From Apodospora peruviana (Eukaryota; Ascomycota; Sordariomycetes; Sordariales; Lasiosphaeriaceae): DNA of 64,000 nt. The translations under genes and the position numbers were made by a program. The stretch is taken from NCBI GenBank assembly GCA_033439685.1, contig JAUEDM010000007.1, positions 2,532,501 through 2,596,500 of the forward strand, read 5' to 3'. The notes under the pieces are model-generated. The model saw nothing but the letters and a program-made list of their open reading frames with translations, did not search any database and had not been told where the DNA came from. Shown here in pieces: positions 32,518 to 44,400 of this stretch. Positions within the stretch are counted from its first letter, which is position 1. Each line of letters opens with the position of its first letter.

Positions 32518-33857
32518 TCATTGCCTAGCAACCGGCTGAGGCGTCGCAACCACAGCCTCCCATGTGACAAGATTTTCACCACTCTCCAAATCTGTCCTCG
32601 AAACCAGCACCTCGTGTGTCGTAATGATGCCGCCTCTCGGCGCAGGCCTGGACAACTCGGGCCGAACCCTCGTAGCCCATGTGGTCTGGTTGTCTCTCAG
32701 CGATCCCAACGTCGACTCGCTGCCCATCGTAGCAAGCCTGATTCCGGCATGCCTCGCTATGCGCTTGGACATGTTGTAAACCTCCTTGGTAAGGACACGA
32801 AGAAATGGAATAGAGGCCGCCATGATGATGACTGCCGCCTCGGCGAGGGACCAGGTAATCAAGGGGACCATCTCATCTGCGGGTGGGTGTTAGTGTTGCC
32901 TTTCGTAGAAAGTTGAAGGGGGTAGGACACGTACATGTCCGATCCTTTGTCTGCCCAGCCGTTGGTATGTAGCAGGTCTTGACGATCGATGTGATGGCGG
33001 AGCTGTTTTCCGTGTCAGCAGACAGAACAGGACTCATGGACAAAGAAGACAACGTACACGATACCCATAGTGAAGGTAAGTCCAAGTCCGATCTTCTCTA
33101 CCTTCTGCATCTGGAGTTCCCAAATCATGACCCAGGGAATGATCACCAGAACGATATCCATAGCGGCCGACCAAGCTGGATTTCGAAGGTCAGTCTGGCA
33201 TCTAACCTCTGCAGGGTACGGTAACTGGAGACTGACCTCCCGAGAATATGTAGTAGCCTATCACCATCGTCATATCCCAGCACTTGCCCGTGATCTCGTC
33301 AGTAACATCCCAATTTTTCTGAACCGGGGAGCAGGTGGCCAAAACGAAAATCTCGCTGAAGAACTTGGTCAAGTTAACGGAAATGATGATGCCCCAGAGT
33401 ATGATCTTTTGCGTTCTCGTAATGGCGAGCTGCAGCAAGGTGACAGCCACCGATGTTTGGCCAAGCGCAATTGACTCTAACCCGAGGAACTCGCCGATGA
33501 TGGTGAGCTTTGCGCTTTCAGTGGCGTGTCCGGGCGGGAGGTTGTAGATATGATGTCCGAGACCGTGCCCGGCGGCGACGAATCCAAGAATACAGCAGAA
33601 CGCGAGAAGGACCTGTGGCACCCGGTTAGCGAAGGAAATAAGAAAATGCGGTGTTTACTTGCCCAAGACAGTACCAAAAGCGCATCATCCCAGCCGCATC
33701 GCTTCCGATGCCTGATCTTGCTGTAGATTCGCAGCAACAGAAAGACGAGGGGCAGGATGAGCAGCACTGCAGCTGCGCTCACTACCGCCCCCGTTCTCGA
33801 CTCTGCCGCTGCTGGTATTTCGGCGCTTGCGAGCACAGGAACTCGTCCGGAAATCAT
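32518..33857 (-). CDS. Seven-helix SAT4/PTH11-like integral membrane protein
   Basis: Five exons (33663-33857, 33237-33612, 33058-33175, 32935-33002, 32518-32876) join in frame and give 371 residues. Introns are 50, 61, 55 and 58 nt; the first appears to use a GC donor (TGG|GCAAGT). The fungal rhodopsin-like domain (SAT4 family) is visible: helix 1 VVSAAAVLLILPLVFLLLRI, then HRKRCGWDDALLVLSW, the two-cysteine segment ATCSPVQKNW...GKCWD, AAMDIVLVIIPWVMIW with QKVEKIGLGLTFTMGIV, and a last helix LITWSLAEAAVIIMAASIPF. The cytosolic tail is Ser/Thr/Arg-rich. Family members include PTH11-like receptors but most have no known ligand. It is divergent from the gelsolin gene. Confidence 0.82.
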
Positions 33858-34777
33858 GGTGGGTTTTGTTGCTGAGAGGGCTGACGGCAGTTAGAAGTCG
33901 AAAGGGGAGATCGCGGTGTGGAGGAACGGGAGTTGGTTGGTAGACATTTCCGTGGCTTGTCGTGAAATTGTTAACGGATCGGCTGTCAAGCAGGGTGACC
34001 AGATGACCCAGGAAATTTGGCATGATTCAAAGTAGCTTTGGCAAACTTTGGGTGAGCGAAGGGTGAAAAACGGATGAAGCATTCCTCGTCCGACATGGCA
34101 TGTAACTCCTTTCAGGGCAAAGCAACCAGCTGCGCATCAATCGTTTGCACGCCATGGTCCTGGGCAAACAGAACAAACGAAGAACTAAAGGAATATAATG
34201 GGAAGAGAAAGGGAAAGGGAGAAAAATGAACACATTGCGTCTTCCAGGCCATCCCAACTCGCCAGGAACCGGCTGCGCAGCAAGCAGTTGGACGCCTATG
34301 GTCTCTCAGCAAGGCAAACAGAGTGGAGAAAGACGAGAAGAAAAGAGAAGAAGGAAAGGACAGAAAAACGCAAATGCATCTTCCAAACTTTCCAACCCGC
34401 CAGAACTATCATCCCGTGATAGCTTCAATTAAACTGGGTTGACGTCAACAATCTTGAACTTGCTCGGAGCCAAATTACCCCCGTTCGGATGACATCCGAG
34501 AGCGGAGGTGAGCAACATGGTAATTCATCCACGGCCACCGTCATGGCCTCGATGTTTCGCTAGTACCTAAATTTGGGTACTTTCTTCCACACCGCGGTCT
34601 GGTTTGCGGCCCAGACGCACCCCCAGTACCTCTACGGCGGATGTCATCATCCCCGCATCAACTTCTGAAACAGGGGAACAACAGACGCAGCCCTACATAT
34701 ACGAGCCACTCCCTCTCGGTTGCACTCATCAACTCCATCCAAGCAACAATCAATCAATCAAGCAGCCATCATACACC
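33858..34777. promoter_or_regulatory. Divergent promoter region, SAT4-type and gelsolin-like genes
   Basis: This 0.92 kb separates two divergent start codons. It contains purine-rich plus-strand stretches (about 34196-34225 and 34326-34370) and CAATCAATCAA repeats just before the gelsolin start. An in-frame extension upstream of 34778 exists but has no gelsolin character. Confidence 0.45.
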
Positions 34778-35962
34778 ATGGCACCAAACGCAGGCCTCGT
34801 CCACTTGAACGAGTACGACATCAAAGACAGCAACGTCGAACTAATCGGCACCGACCTTGACCACAAAGTCAAGTACAACTCGGCCGCGTCCGAACCAGCA
34901 TGGAACGACGGGCGCGTCGGCGTTGAGTCCGGCCTCTTCGTCTGGCGCATCGAAGACTTTACCGTCGTTCCAATCCCCAAAGCCAACTACGGCCAGTTTT
35001 TTGAGGGAGACAGCTACATCGTGCTGCACTCGTGGAAGACGGGCTCCAATAACAACATGAAGCTCAGCCACGACATCTTCTTCTGGCTCGGCGCAAAAAC
35101 CTCGCAGGACGAGGCCGGCACGGCGGCGTACAAGACCGTCGAGCTGGACGAGTTTCTGCATGGTGCAGCCACGCAGTACCGTGAACTGCAAGCCAGCCCG
35201 AGCGACGGCTTTGTCGCCCTGTTCCCCCGGCTGACGGTGCGGCGCGGCGGCATCGCGTCAGGGTTCCGGCATGTCGAGGAAGCTGAAAAGGAGGAGGTCA
35301 CGACGCTGCTGCGTGTGTTCAAGCATGCCGCGTCTGGGCGCGCTGACTCGATTGTTGTGCTCGAAGTCGAGCCGACGTGGCAGAGCCTGGACGAAGGCGA
35401 CGTCTTCGTGCTAGACAAGGGCGACAAGATCTGGGTGTGGCAGGGGAAAAAGTGTTCGCCTATGGAAAAGGCCAAGGCCGCGCAGGTGGTGCACGACATG
35501 ACCCTCGCCAAACATGTTGACGTCGAGGTGCTCTCGCAGAACGAGTCGCGGTCGCGGACGGTGGTCAGTTTGCTGGGCGGTGCGGGCGATGAAGGGGATT
35601 TCCACTGCCCACGACCCATGGGCGTTTTGGGGGACCATGCGCGTCCAAAGAAGCTGTTCCGGCTGAGCGACGCATCGGGCCAGCTGACGTTTGATCTCGT
35701 CAAGCAAGACTCGCAGATTAAGCGCTCTGATCTGGATGGGAGTGACGTGTTCCTGCTGGACGACGCGGGCAAGGAGATCTGGGTCTGGGAAGGGGGTAGC
35801 GCAAGTCGGGCGGAAAAGGCCATGTGGCTCAAGGTTGCGCAGGCGTATATCCGCAAGCTGCAGGGCGAGGACGGCCAGAGCGACGCGTATCTGACGCCGA
35901 TTGCCAAGGTCAAGGAGGGCAACGAGAGTGCCGCGTTTGGGAGAGCGATTCAGGCGGCCTGA
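34778..35962 (+). CDS. Gelsolin/severin-type actin-binding protein (three repeats)
   Basis: The frame is open from 34604, but I choose the ATG at 34778 because of its context (ACACCATGGCA) and because homology-like sequence starts there. The product has 394 residues. Three gelsolin repeats are visible: G1 at about 45-150 (GLFVWRIEDFTVVPIPK, GDSYIVLHSW, HDIFFWLGAKTSQDEAGTAA), G2 at about 155-260 (GGIASGFRHVE, GDVFVLDKGDKIWVWQGK) and G3 at about 290-385 (KKLFRLSDASG, SDVFLLDDAGKEIWVWEG). Three repeats are typical of severin, fragmin and CapG. Such proteins sever or cap actin filaments under calcium control. No villin headpiece is present. It is a cytosolic protein; the role in hyphal growth is inference. 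Confidence 0.9.
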   Translation: MAPNAGLVHLNEYDIKDSNVELIGTDLDHKVKYNSAASEPAWNDGRVGVESGLFVWRIEDFTVVPIPKANYGQFFEGDSYIVLHSWKTGSNNNMKLSHDIFFWLGAKTSQDEAGTAAYKTVELDEFLHGAATQYRELQASPSDGFVALFPRLTVRRGGIASGFRHVEEAEKEEVTTLLRVFKHAASGRADSIVVLEVEPTWQSLDEGDVFVLDKGDKIWVWQGKKCSPMEKAKAAQVVHDMTLAKHVDVEVLSQNESRSRTVVSLLGGAGDEGDFHCPRPMGVLGDHARPKKLFRLSDASGQLTFDLVKQDSQIKRSDLDGSDVFLLDDAGKEIWVWEGGSASRAEKAMWLKVAQAYIRKLQGEDGQSDAYLTPIAKVKEGNESAAFGRAIQAA

Positions 35963-36049
35963 GGAGAACTGAAGTAGATCAGATGAAAACTCGGACACAA
36001 ATCGCATTCTAATTCTATCTTATCCAAATGTCAACTCCTCTTCTGTAAT

Positions 36050-37186
36050 TTATACCGACAAATCCTCGCCCCAAACCTCCTTGGCAATATCCACCTCCAG
36101 CTGTACTTTCGCCCACTGCTCCTCCTCGGTGAGATCATTCCCCTCCATGGTCGAGCTAAACCCGCACTGATGCGACAGGCAAAGCTGATCCAGTCCCTTG
36201 GGACAGTAACCCGCCGCCTCTTTTAGTCTTCTCACAATATCCTCCTTATCGTCCAGCGCAGCCTTCTTGCTCGACATGACCCCCAACACGACAATCTTGT
36301 TCTCGGGCAGGAACCGCAGCGGCGAGAAATCGCCTGATCTTTCATCGTCAAACTCGAGGAAATAAACGTCCACATCCAATTCCTTGAAGAGAACCTCGGC
36401 AACGGGCTCGTAACCCCCCTCAGCAAACCACTGCGACCGGAAATTGCCTCTGCACAAATGGATCCCGATAGCCATATCCTTCGGTCTCTGGCTAATCGCT
36501 TTATTGATCAGAGCAACATACTGCTTCGTCAAAGCCTGCGGGTCCTCGCCATGCCGTTTCGCCGCTTCGGCGCGCATGCCCGCATCACACAAATACGCCA
36601 GATTGGTATCGTCCAGCTGAACAAACCGGCACCCAGCCTCATACAAGTCGGCAATCTCGGCCTGATAGACCTTGACGATATCGTCAAAGAAGGTGTCGAG
36701 AGTCGGATACGCCTCCTTGCTGATGGAATCCCTCGACCCGCGGAAATGCAGCATCGTCGGAGACGGAATGCACACCTTTGTCGTCACCCCCGTTTCTCCG
36801 GCCGTCTGATCCTGCACGAACTTATAGTCCTCAACTTGGATGGGCTTAGGATGGCCCAGCTTGTCGACGACCACCACTTTAGGGGGCGTCATGCCGTGCG
36901 ACGTGACGTTTGTCGACGACAAGCTACCCTGCCGCTCGATTCCCGCAATATGCTGCAGGAAATCGATATGGAACCACGCGCGTCGGAACTCGCCGTCCGT
37001 GACTGACCGCAGCCCATTCTTGATTTGTTTCTCGACAACGGTGGCGATGTGTTCGTCTTCCAGCTTGCGGAGGTCTTCCAGGGAGATGGAGGCCGTGTCG
37101 AGCTTTTCCCGCGCCGCGAGGATGGGTTTCGGTCGCAGGAATGAGCCCACGTGGTCGGCGCGGTAGACGCCGGCTGGGAGGGTCAT
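36050..37186 (-). CDS. MetE C-terminal-like (cobalamin-independent methyltransferase family) protein
   Basis: This single exon encodes 378 residues, about half of full MetE, so only the C-terminal catalytic barrel is represented. It starts with YRADHVGSFLRPK, as in YxjG/YxjH-type proteins. FRRAWFHIDFL, QLDDTNLAYLCD and GIHLCRGN follow. Zinc ligands appear complete: H-x-C in HLCRGN, Glu in YFLEFDDE and Cys in HQCGFSS. Family members transfer methyl groups to thiols such as homocysteine or related substrates. The absence of the MetE N-terminal domain suggests that it is not the main methionine synthase. The acceptor and donor here are unknown. Its 3' end is about 90 bases from the gelsolin-like stop codon, convergent. 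Confidence 0.9.
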   Translation of the reverse strand: MTLPAGVYRADHVGSFLRPKPILAAREKLDTASISLEDLRKLEDEHIATVVEKQIKNGLRSVTDGEFRRAWFHIDFLQHIAGIERQGSLSSTNVTSHGMTPPKVVVVDKLGHPKPIQVEDYKFVQDQTAGETGVTTKVCIPSPTMLHFRGSRDSISKEAYPTLDTFFDDIVKVYQAEIADLYEAGCRFVQLDDTNLAYLCDAGMRAEAAKRHGEDPQALTKQYVALINKAISQRPKDMAIGIHLCRGNFRSQWFAEGGYEPVAEVLFKELDVDVYFLEFDDERSGDFSPLRFLPENKIVVLGVMSSKKAALDDKEDIVRRLKEAAGYCPKGLDQLCLSHQCGFSSTMEGNDLTEEEQWAKVQLEVDIAKEVWGEDLSV

Positions 37187-39658
37187 CTTCGCGGGTGTTG
37201 GTGTCTAAGTACGGGAGTGAGAGAAAGTTGGATATTACCGTGCCGTTTGACAGGACAGCGGCTCGGGAATTATGGTGACAGTGACAGCAGCAGTGCGACG
37301 CACACACGTTTCCAAGCCCAAGGACGCGGTTTGGAAACTCGGGAAATTCGAATGATTCTGTTCGAGGTTGATGGCTGGTTTGGCTGCAATCCTACCCAAC
37401 CTACTTTTCTTTCTTGATTTTAGGAAACAGGAGTGGCGATCACCAACAGGTGCCGAACTTGGGGTTTGTTGGTGCTGTGTGGGTGTCCTCCTACTTTATA
37501 TGATGGGCGGCAAGGGTCATGGGTTTATCCAACAAAAAAGGGCACTGCATGATAATCACTCACAGCAGTCCCTGGAACCCTTATATATGGATTCCGCATT
37601 TCCGCTCTTTGCCCCATCTCTCCACCACTACGAGTGTCGATGGGTCCCGGTACCCATCGGGTGTTCTTGGATTCCACACGTGTGTCATTGTGCGGGGTAT
37701 AACTTGTATCGGGGAAAAAGATCCTCCTTTGTTGTCAGCTCCTCGGCTGGTAATTAGTTGGGCAAGAAGTTAAAAGGATTGGATAGGGCGTTCATTTGCC
37801 GAGCAACTTTCTTAACGCGCCACTCGCCCGCATCTAACAGAGTGTCATTCGCTTGCATTGTTGGGGAGCCAAGTGTTGGCAGCAGTGGGGGTTGAAATAA
37901 GGATTTCTATTGCAGGTCAAACCAAGGTTTTCAGTTGGTCGCGGCTAGCGCTTTCAGTTTTCAGGCATCCGATGATGTGAGATTCGAGATACACCATTCC
38001 ACGGTAAATAGTAGCCATCGGGTACGTTGCAAAACCCTGTAAGATTTCTTGTCTCTGACATATTTTGTGATCGGCTGCTAGGGCTTGAGACGGTCTTTAC
38101 AAGGGATATTTTGCTGCGTAGATGAGTATTTCTAGGATGGCTACCAGGTGCCGTGAAAAGTTACAAGCTGGACCCTTGTAAAGTACTTGATGGCTACTAC
38201 TTACCATGGAATGGTGTTTAATTCTATGCAGCGGCTTCTGCATGGGGCACTCAATCTGCTTAGTGGCAGGTCTGGGCATCTATCCTGACGAGTCACGAGT
38301 GACACGCCAAAACGGGAAACCAGTAAAGGTCTCCCGCTAGCCTCATTCATTTTTACCCTCTCACATAGAACATATCTAATACCAATCCTGAGTGTTATAC
38401 ATTTCTTTACACCACTGGGTATCTCAGTCGACGAGTTTAAGTGAAAAGCCACCTGCATCGATGCTATTATCCTCTCCGATGATTAGCGTAGCTTTGAGGT
38501 CATTCTTTTTCGATTTGCTAGAGTGCGGTCCGGTTGCAACATTGAAATCAATGTCAAAATGACAGCTGACATCTACTAACCACAGCAGACGCCAGCCAGT
38601 TCATATGGAGCGCCATCTGCACAGGTGCTTGGTCCGCTTGGAGGTTCAGCTTCACCTCGAGTTCGCTTTTTCGGTTCACTCGGGTTCGTCAATATCAGAT
38701 CACTGTGGAATGTTAGCTACACAAGCTAACGAGAGACTGAGATCCTTGGTAACTGACGAGGTATGACACAGACAAACGTAGGTAGCTAGCCGCCTTAAGG
38801 ACATGGCAATATATGTCCAGCAGTCCTCTGTGCACACGTGCATGTCAGGAATCATGCTCACTCCATACCTGGGATAATACAAGTCAATCATTCCACAAAC
38901 GTAGGGCAGGTAGTGCATCATACACGGTGTCACCAACTGAGATCTCAGGTTCTAGAACTCTGTACACCCCTTCCTGACTTATTGCCAAGCTCATGTAATA
39001 CCTCCCAGTACATGCCAATCTGCCGCAACACGCATGGAGATCCCAAATACCACCGAAGTGGTGTGTACCACAGCCATGATCCGGCCGGTTACCTTAGTCA
39101 GCCCTCCGATTCTTGATCCAGTGCCCTACTCTGTGTCTTGGACGACTTTCAAATTTAGGGGCAGTTCCCATGCTGTGAGGAACCGAGCGAAAACTGTGCT
39201 ACGGTCCATCGTGCCCACATTGTCGGGGGATATCGAGGGCAGATGGCACCGTAGGCCCAGACACACCGAGCTGAAGGTTTCTCGTTCTGTTGCGCTGATT
39301 TACGTGGAACATGCACAATGAGACTCAGGGCTCACCATCATCTAGATGGGTGTGCTTCAGCACATCAACGCACTATTCAGCATGGAAAGAACATGAAGAG
39401 AAAACGCTTGGTTGCATGAAATCAAGGCCATACCATAATTATATAGGGATTATATACAAAACAATATAGTAAACAGGTTTTTGATAAATAAAGAGCGCTA
39501 GGCTAAGTCCAACCAGATGGCCAGACACAAACGACAAACATCCTCCCACTCATCATCTTCATTAGAAATGTCATATCTACTCCAGCAGATGGGTATCCTT
39601 CGAATTTCTAAATCATGGGTATCTCATCCGATGAGTGGCAGGACAGTAAACAGATCAT
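37187..39658. other. Intergenic region, nothing recognised
   Basis: This 2.5 kb lies between the MetE-like start and the transporter stop codon. ORFs of up to 130 codons are scattered over both strands without domain content. I see no RNA gene or repeat family. Confidence 0.4.
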
Positions 39659-41411
39659 TTAAACGGCGTGCTCGGTGTGATGGAACCCGTCCTCGGCCTT
39701 GGCCGCAGCAAAGGTCTGGTGGGGCTTCCACTTGGCCGATGTCCGGGGGGTAGTCTCCTCCATCATCTTGTCGACCTGCTCAAGAGACAAACCCTTGGTC
39801 TCAGGAACCAAGAAGTAAGTGTAGACCAGCGCGCACGTGCAGAGGCCGCCCCAGACGAAGAACACCGACGACTTCATGTTGCCGCGGTTGCTGCCCGTCA
39901 TGTACGGAGTAATGACAGCGATAATAGTATTCCACAGCCAGTTGGAGGCGGTCGAGAGACCGACACCGCGCGACCGAATGGGCAGCGGGAAGATCTCTCC
40001 GATGACAATCCAGGCGCCGGGGCCCCAGGTAGACGCGAAGAAGAAGATGAAGATGGCGATGAAAGCGATCTGGGCGTTGACGGCCGAGATGTTGTCGGCG
40101 ATGGACAGAATCTCGCCATCAGGGCCCACCGTGCCATCAGGGTCCGGGTGGGTGAAGTTGAAGCCGGCAGTCACGCCGATGATGGCGCAGATGAACTGGC
40201 AGATCAACATACCCAAAGCGCCCCAGAAGAGGATGGTGCGACGACCAAAACGCTCGACGGTCCAGAAGGAGATGGGGGTCGAGAACACGTTGATGATGGT
40301 GAAGACCATGGAGATGAGGAAGGTGTCCTTGATGGCGCCGGTCGACTGCAGGAAGGGTGTCGAGTAGTAGAAGATGAAGTTGACGCCGGTCCACTGCTGC
40401 ATCATCTGCAGCGAGGTGCCGAGGATCGTCTTGCGGAGGTTGGAGTTGCCGTTCCAGACGGAGCCCTTGAAGCAGTTGGCCCAGCTGCCGAACCAGGTGG
40501 TGGAGGGGATCAGCTGACGCTCGTACTCCTCGTTGGCGACGATTTCAGCGAGCTCGACCTGGATGTACTCGGACTCCTTGGGCTGGCCCCTAAGACGGGC
40601 GAGCGCGCTGGCGGCCTGGGGAAGCTTGCCCTTCTTGACGAAGTAGCGGGGAGAGTCGGGCAGGAAGAGGAGACCGCCGGCGAGAATGATGGCCCAGATG
40701 AACTGGATCGCGATCGGGATGCGGTAGGCGCCGGTGTCTTTGCGACCCTTGGTGCCGTAGACGACGCAGGACGCAAGCATGATGCCGATGGTGATGCAAA
40801 ATTGGTAGCCGGCGACGAGAGCACCACGGACCTTGCGGGGGCACTGTGAGGGTCATGTTAGTCGAGAGTCAACACCCCCGGGAGTGAGAAAAAGGACTTA
40901 CAATTTCAGACATGTAGAGAATGACAATGGCGGACTCGAAACCGACACCGATACCGGCAATGAGACGACCAGCGACAATGGCGCCGAGGGGATCGCCAGC
41001 GCCAGTGATCATCTGGATCACGACACCGAACATGTAGATCATGCAGCCCATAATGACGGTCCATTTGCGGCCAAACCAGTCGGCAAAATCGCCAGCAATG
41101 ACAGCGCCGAAGAAGGTACCGCAGGACAGGATGGAGACGATGAGCGAGGTGTGAGACTCGGAAACTTCCTTGGCGCCGACGAACTCGACGGCATCGATGA
41201 AAATGCGGGAGCCGAGGACACCGTTGATGTAACCAGAATCATATCCGAAGAAGATACCACCGAACGACGCGAAGGCGCAGATCAGGTAGGCCTTCCAGGT
41301 AACGGGGGCCTCGATGCGCTCGACATCGCGAGTGGTCGCGAGGGCGGCGGCGTTCGTGTTCCCGGCGTGGGAAGCGTCCACGACGCCGGTCTCCTTCTCG
41401 GCGGCCGACAT
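39659..41411 (-). CDS. MFS sugar transporter, high-affinity glucose type
   Basis: Exons 40902-41411 and 39659-40843 join across a 58-nt intron (GTAAGT...CTCACAG), giving 564 residues. The start ATG at 41411 follows an A-rich leader. Sugar porter signatures are present: FGGIFFGYDSGYINGVLGS in helix 1, DFADWFGRKW after helix 2, the family's SEI-CPRKVRG segment across the intron, LPDSPRYFVKKGK, QQWTGVNFIFYYS, RFGRRT, and PETKGLSLEQVD near the end. The whole resembles fungal high-affinity hexose transporters (HGT/MST type). The cytosolic loop and a C-terminal tail of about 40 residues are usual. It should import glucose or a related hexose by proton symport at the plasma membrane; the exact sugar is inference. 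Confidence 0.92.
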
Positions 41412-44400
41412 TTTTTTATTTCGATGCTTTGTTTGTTGGGAGGATAGCTGTTGGTTGGTGTTGTGGTGAGAGTTTGGGAGCAGCGACCACACACGGAAGG
41501 CACACAGCGAGAAGAAATGGGATGGAAGCGGGCCGGGACTCGCCCTCTTTATGAACTCAACTCACCCTCGATTCACCCTGCGGAAGGCATGGATTTGCAG
41601 TGGTATGGCCCATGGCCATGGGTTACACGCGCATCTCTTCACATTCTCGCTACGCGTTCCAGGTTCTGGGACTCGTCCACTCCTCCGAGTCGCCCCCTGT
41701 ACCCCTGGCCACTCACAAAACGGCGGAGAGCTGGGGAAAAGTCGATTTCCCCGACTTGGCAAAAAAGGAGCTTGGGGTATTTCGCCGCTGTGTCGCCGGG
41801 TCGCGTGCAATGCGGGGACCCAGTCGAACTCTCCCAATGGACCCATCCCATGCAGAATACCGCCGAGCAAGGTCCCTCTGGTGGCTCCGCAAGTGGCTAC
41901 TCCCCGTGGCTCACCATCCCAGTTTCTGCATGGTTGATGGCGATATCTGACCAGGGCCGCACATCGTGACACACCGACCCGACAGTCCACGGCACGAGGT
42001 TCGGCCCTGCTCAGCGTCTCTGAGGTCCCAAACTCCCGGATGAGCCCGAGAAGGTCCCCTCCACCCCTCCAGACGAGATGGAAAAGGTATAGACGCAGCG
42101 TTAGCCTGTTAAGCAGCATGGTCGAGCAGACAGTCGTGGTAAATTGACCGAGTCGGTCCGGGGTGGTTGCATTTTCGCGCTGGGCCGACCTCTTGCAAGC
42201 GAGCAGGAAGTGTACCTACAATCATACACTGTAAAGTGTAAAGGACTGGCCGCAGCGGGAGACGGATCTGTCGTGCAATATAGGGTGCATGGCCAATCTG
42301 CGGTTCTGGACCGGCTTATTCGCAGCTTGTATACCGTTGGTGAACGTGCCGCAGGAGGGACCAAGGCTTGATAGTAGACAATCAGTTCATGGATGGATCT
42401 GGATCTTGGCGGGCATGTCTCTCCAGGCCGCCGGGGATGTGCTTGATAGGTTCATCTCTAGAGACAGATTTTTGACGTTGGATCTGGCTCAGAAAATTGT
42501 TTGCTGAAGAATCATGGGACGACCCGCCTGTCTCATTGGATGGTTCAGCTGAGTTTACACGCTACAGAAAATTTGGCCGCACGGTCGCCGTTTCCTTTTC
42601 TTCCTTCGCTCAGTTCCACTTCCATCCTCGCACCGCCCAGGCCGCCCGCTGCACCTGCAGAGGCTTGAACCTTGCCTTTCCGGGGCCCCTTTCAATTCGC
42701 TGCAGCTGTCAAGCCTCTCTTTCCCCCGTTTCTTCTTTTGTTCTTCAGCATTCCAGCGTCTTTGATCTTGACTGAGGCTCTCCTCGGCAAAAAAGACGTG
42801 GCAATGCCATGCCAAGCTTCTCACGTTTTGCATCGATCATTCTTTGCTTTTTCCGACGCTCTTGCAATTGCATAATCCGTGATTGATCGTATACAAATCG
42901 CAATCGTCATCTCATCATTCTGCCCCTCGTGATAACCAGACTTCAGCGCCATCTTTGCCCCTCATTCAACACGATGATTTTTGTCTCTGTCTTGCCGTAA
43001 GCACTTGCCATTCCATCTTTTCTCTGACATATGATTATGGCCTCGGGCACTTCTCCTTGTTCGTCCCCCGGATCATCACACTTCCCCGGAGCGGGTGGAG
43101 GCCGGCGAGACCATGGCCACCTCAAACCCGTCTCATCGTCCAATCAAGGCAGCGTCTCCGCCGATTGGCGACCGGGGCAGGCACCATGTCGGTCGGATGC
43201 GACAGGGTCACGTCGGCTAAAAACGGTCCTTTTCTGGGTCACTTCTGTTCTCCGAGTTCATGTTCGCATGCTGGATCTGGCCAGTCCATCCCCATGGGAC
43301 CATCTGGAGGAAACAGTCTGGAGAGAACCTGGAGACGCCATGGAGAAAAGGTCAGCTCAATTGGTCAATCCAATGAGACGCCGACGATGCGACTGTATCG
43401 AGCTATTTTTGCCTCCATTTCTCGCATCACGTCTTTTGTCGCCGAGCGACGGCCGGGCGACCATGTCCTCCATCACCTGATGTCCCTGATGACATGCGTG
43501 GCTGCTGGGAGTCCAGAATAGGACATGTTCAGCGGTTTCCAGGCAGTCGCCCACCTGAATTTTCATCCAAACGGGCCGCAACGAAAATCCCCGCCAAACG
43601 CACAAACTCATCTCATCGAGCCCAATTAAATCGCCAATCGGTTTGCTTCAGTTCGAGTCTTCCTCTCTGCATCAAATCCCCGTTCATCGCGACCAACCTC
43701 TCAAAGTGCCATCGCAGGTGCCATATGTTGGTCATGCGCCAGACGGTCGTGGTTCAGGCTGCCTGTTGCTTGCCATTGTGGCGCTCCGGCTGCTGGCGGT
43801 TCAGCTCCGTTGAAGTCCTGAAGCCCAATGGGTGTTCACGGCTTCGAGGTGACGTTCCTTGAGCCAACCCGCAGGATGTGCCCAAACCATGGAACTGTCT
43901 GAACTACGCCGTCCATATGCCACCCTCCAATTCTCCATGGATCGCCCATACCATCCACGGGCTTGTCGTTTGTTGACCTTTGAGAAAATGCAGTCAATTT
44001 TAAGATTGTGTTTGTGTTTGTGTTGCAGTAACCAAAGACCAGGGCAGAGGTAGCCAATCCTCTTCTCCTCAGATCTGATTGCCCATCACAAAAGGGGTCC
44101 ACTGTGTTCCCGACTTCATTTGTCCATTAATGAAGCCCTGGAGGGATACGCAGTCAAGGTAATTTGTGTGACATTGCTGAGTGTTGTTGCATGCAGTCTC
44201 CCGTCCGCATCGGCCGCCATCCGTATTAGGTACCCTCCTCGATGCCTTCGACGATGCATGCCAGTCTTCAGCAAGACGGTGCATATTATGAGCAAGCACC
44301 CAATTCTGCTGGACGGCGAGGAGGCCACTAGCAGCACAGCGTGAAACAGCTGATGTTTGCTCTTCCACGATGCGCAACACCCAACCACCCATGGCTCACA

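Noticed and set aside
39668..40849. 393-codon plus-strand ORF
   Set aside because: It lies antisense to the sugar transporter exon and is rich in Gly/Asp/Glu/Arg without any domain.
42883..43521. 212-codon plus-strand ORF in the gene-poor region
   Set aside because: There are no domains, the composition is rich in Ser/Arg/Pro/His as in noncoding frames, and several overlapping frames are equally open.
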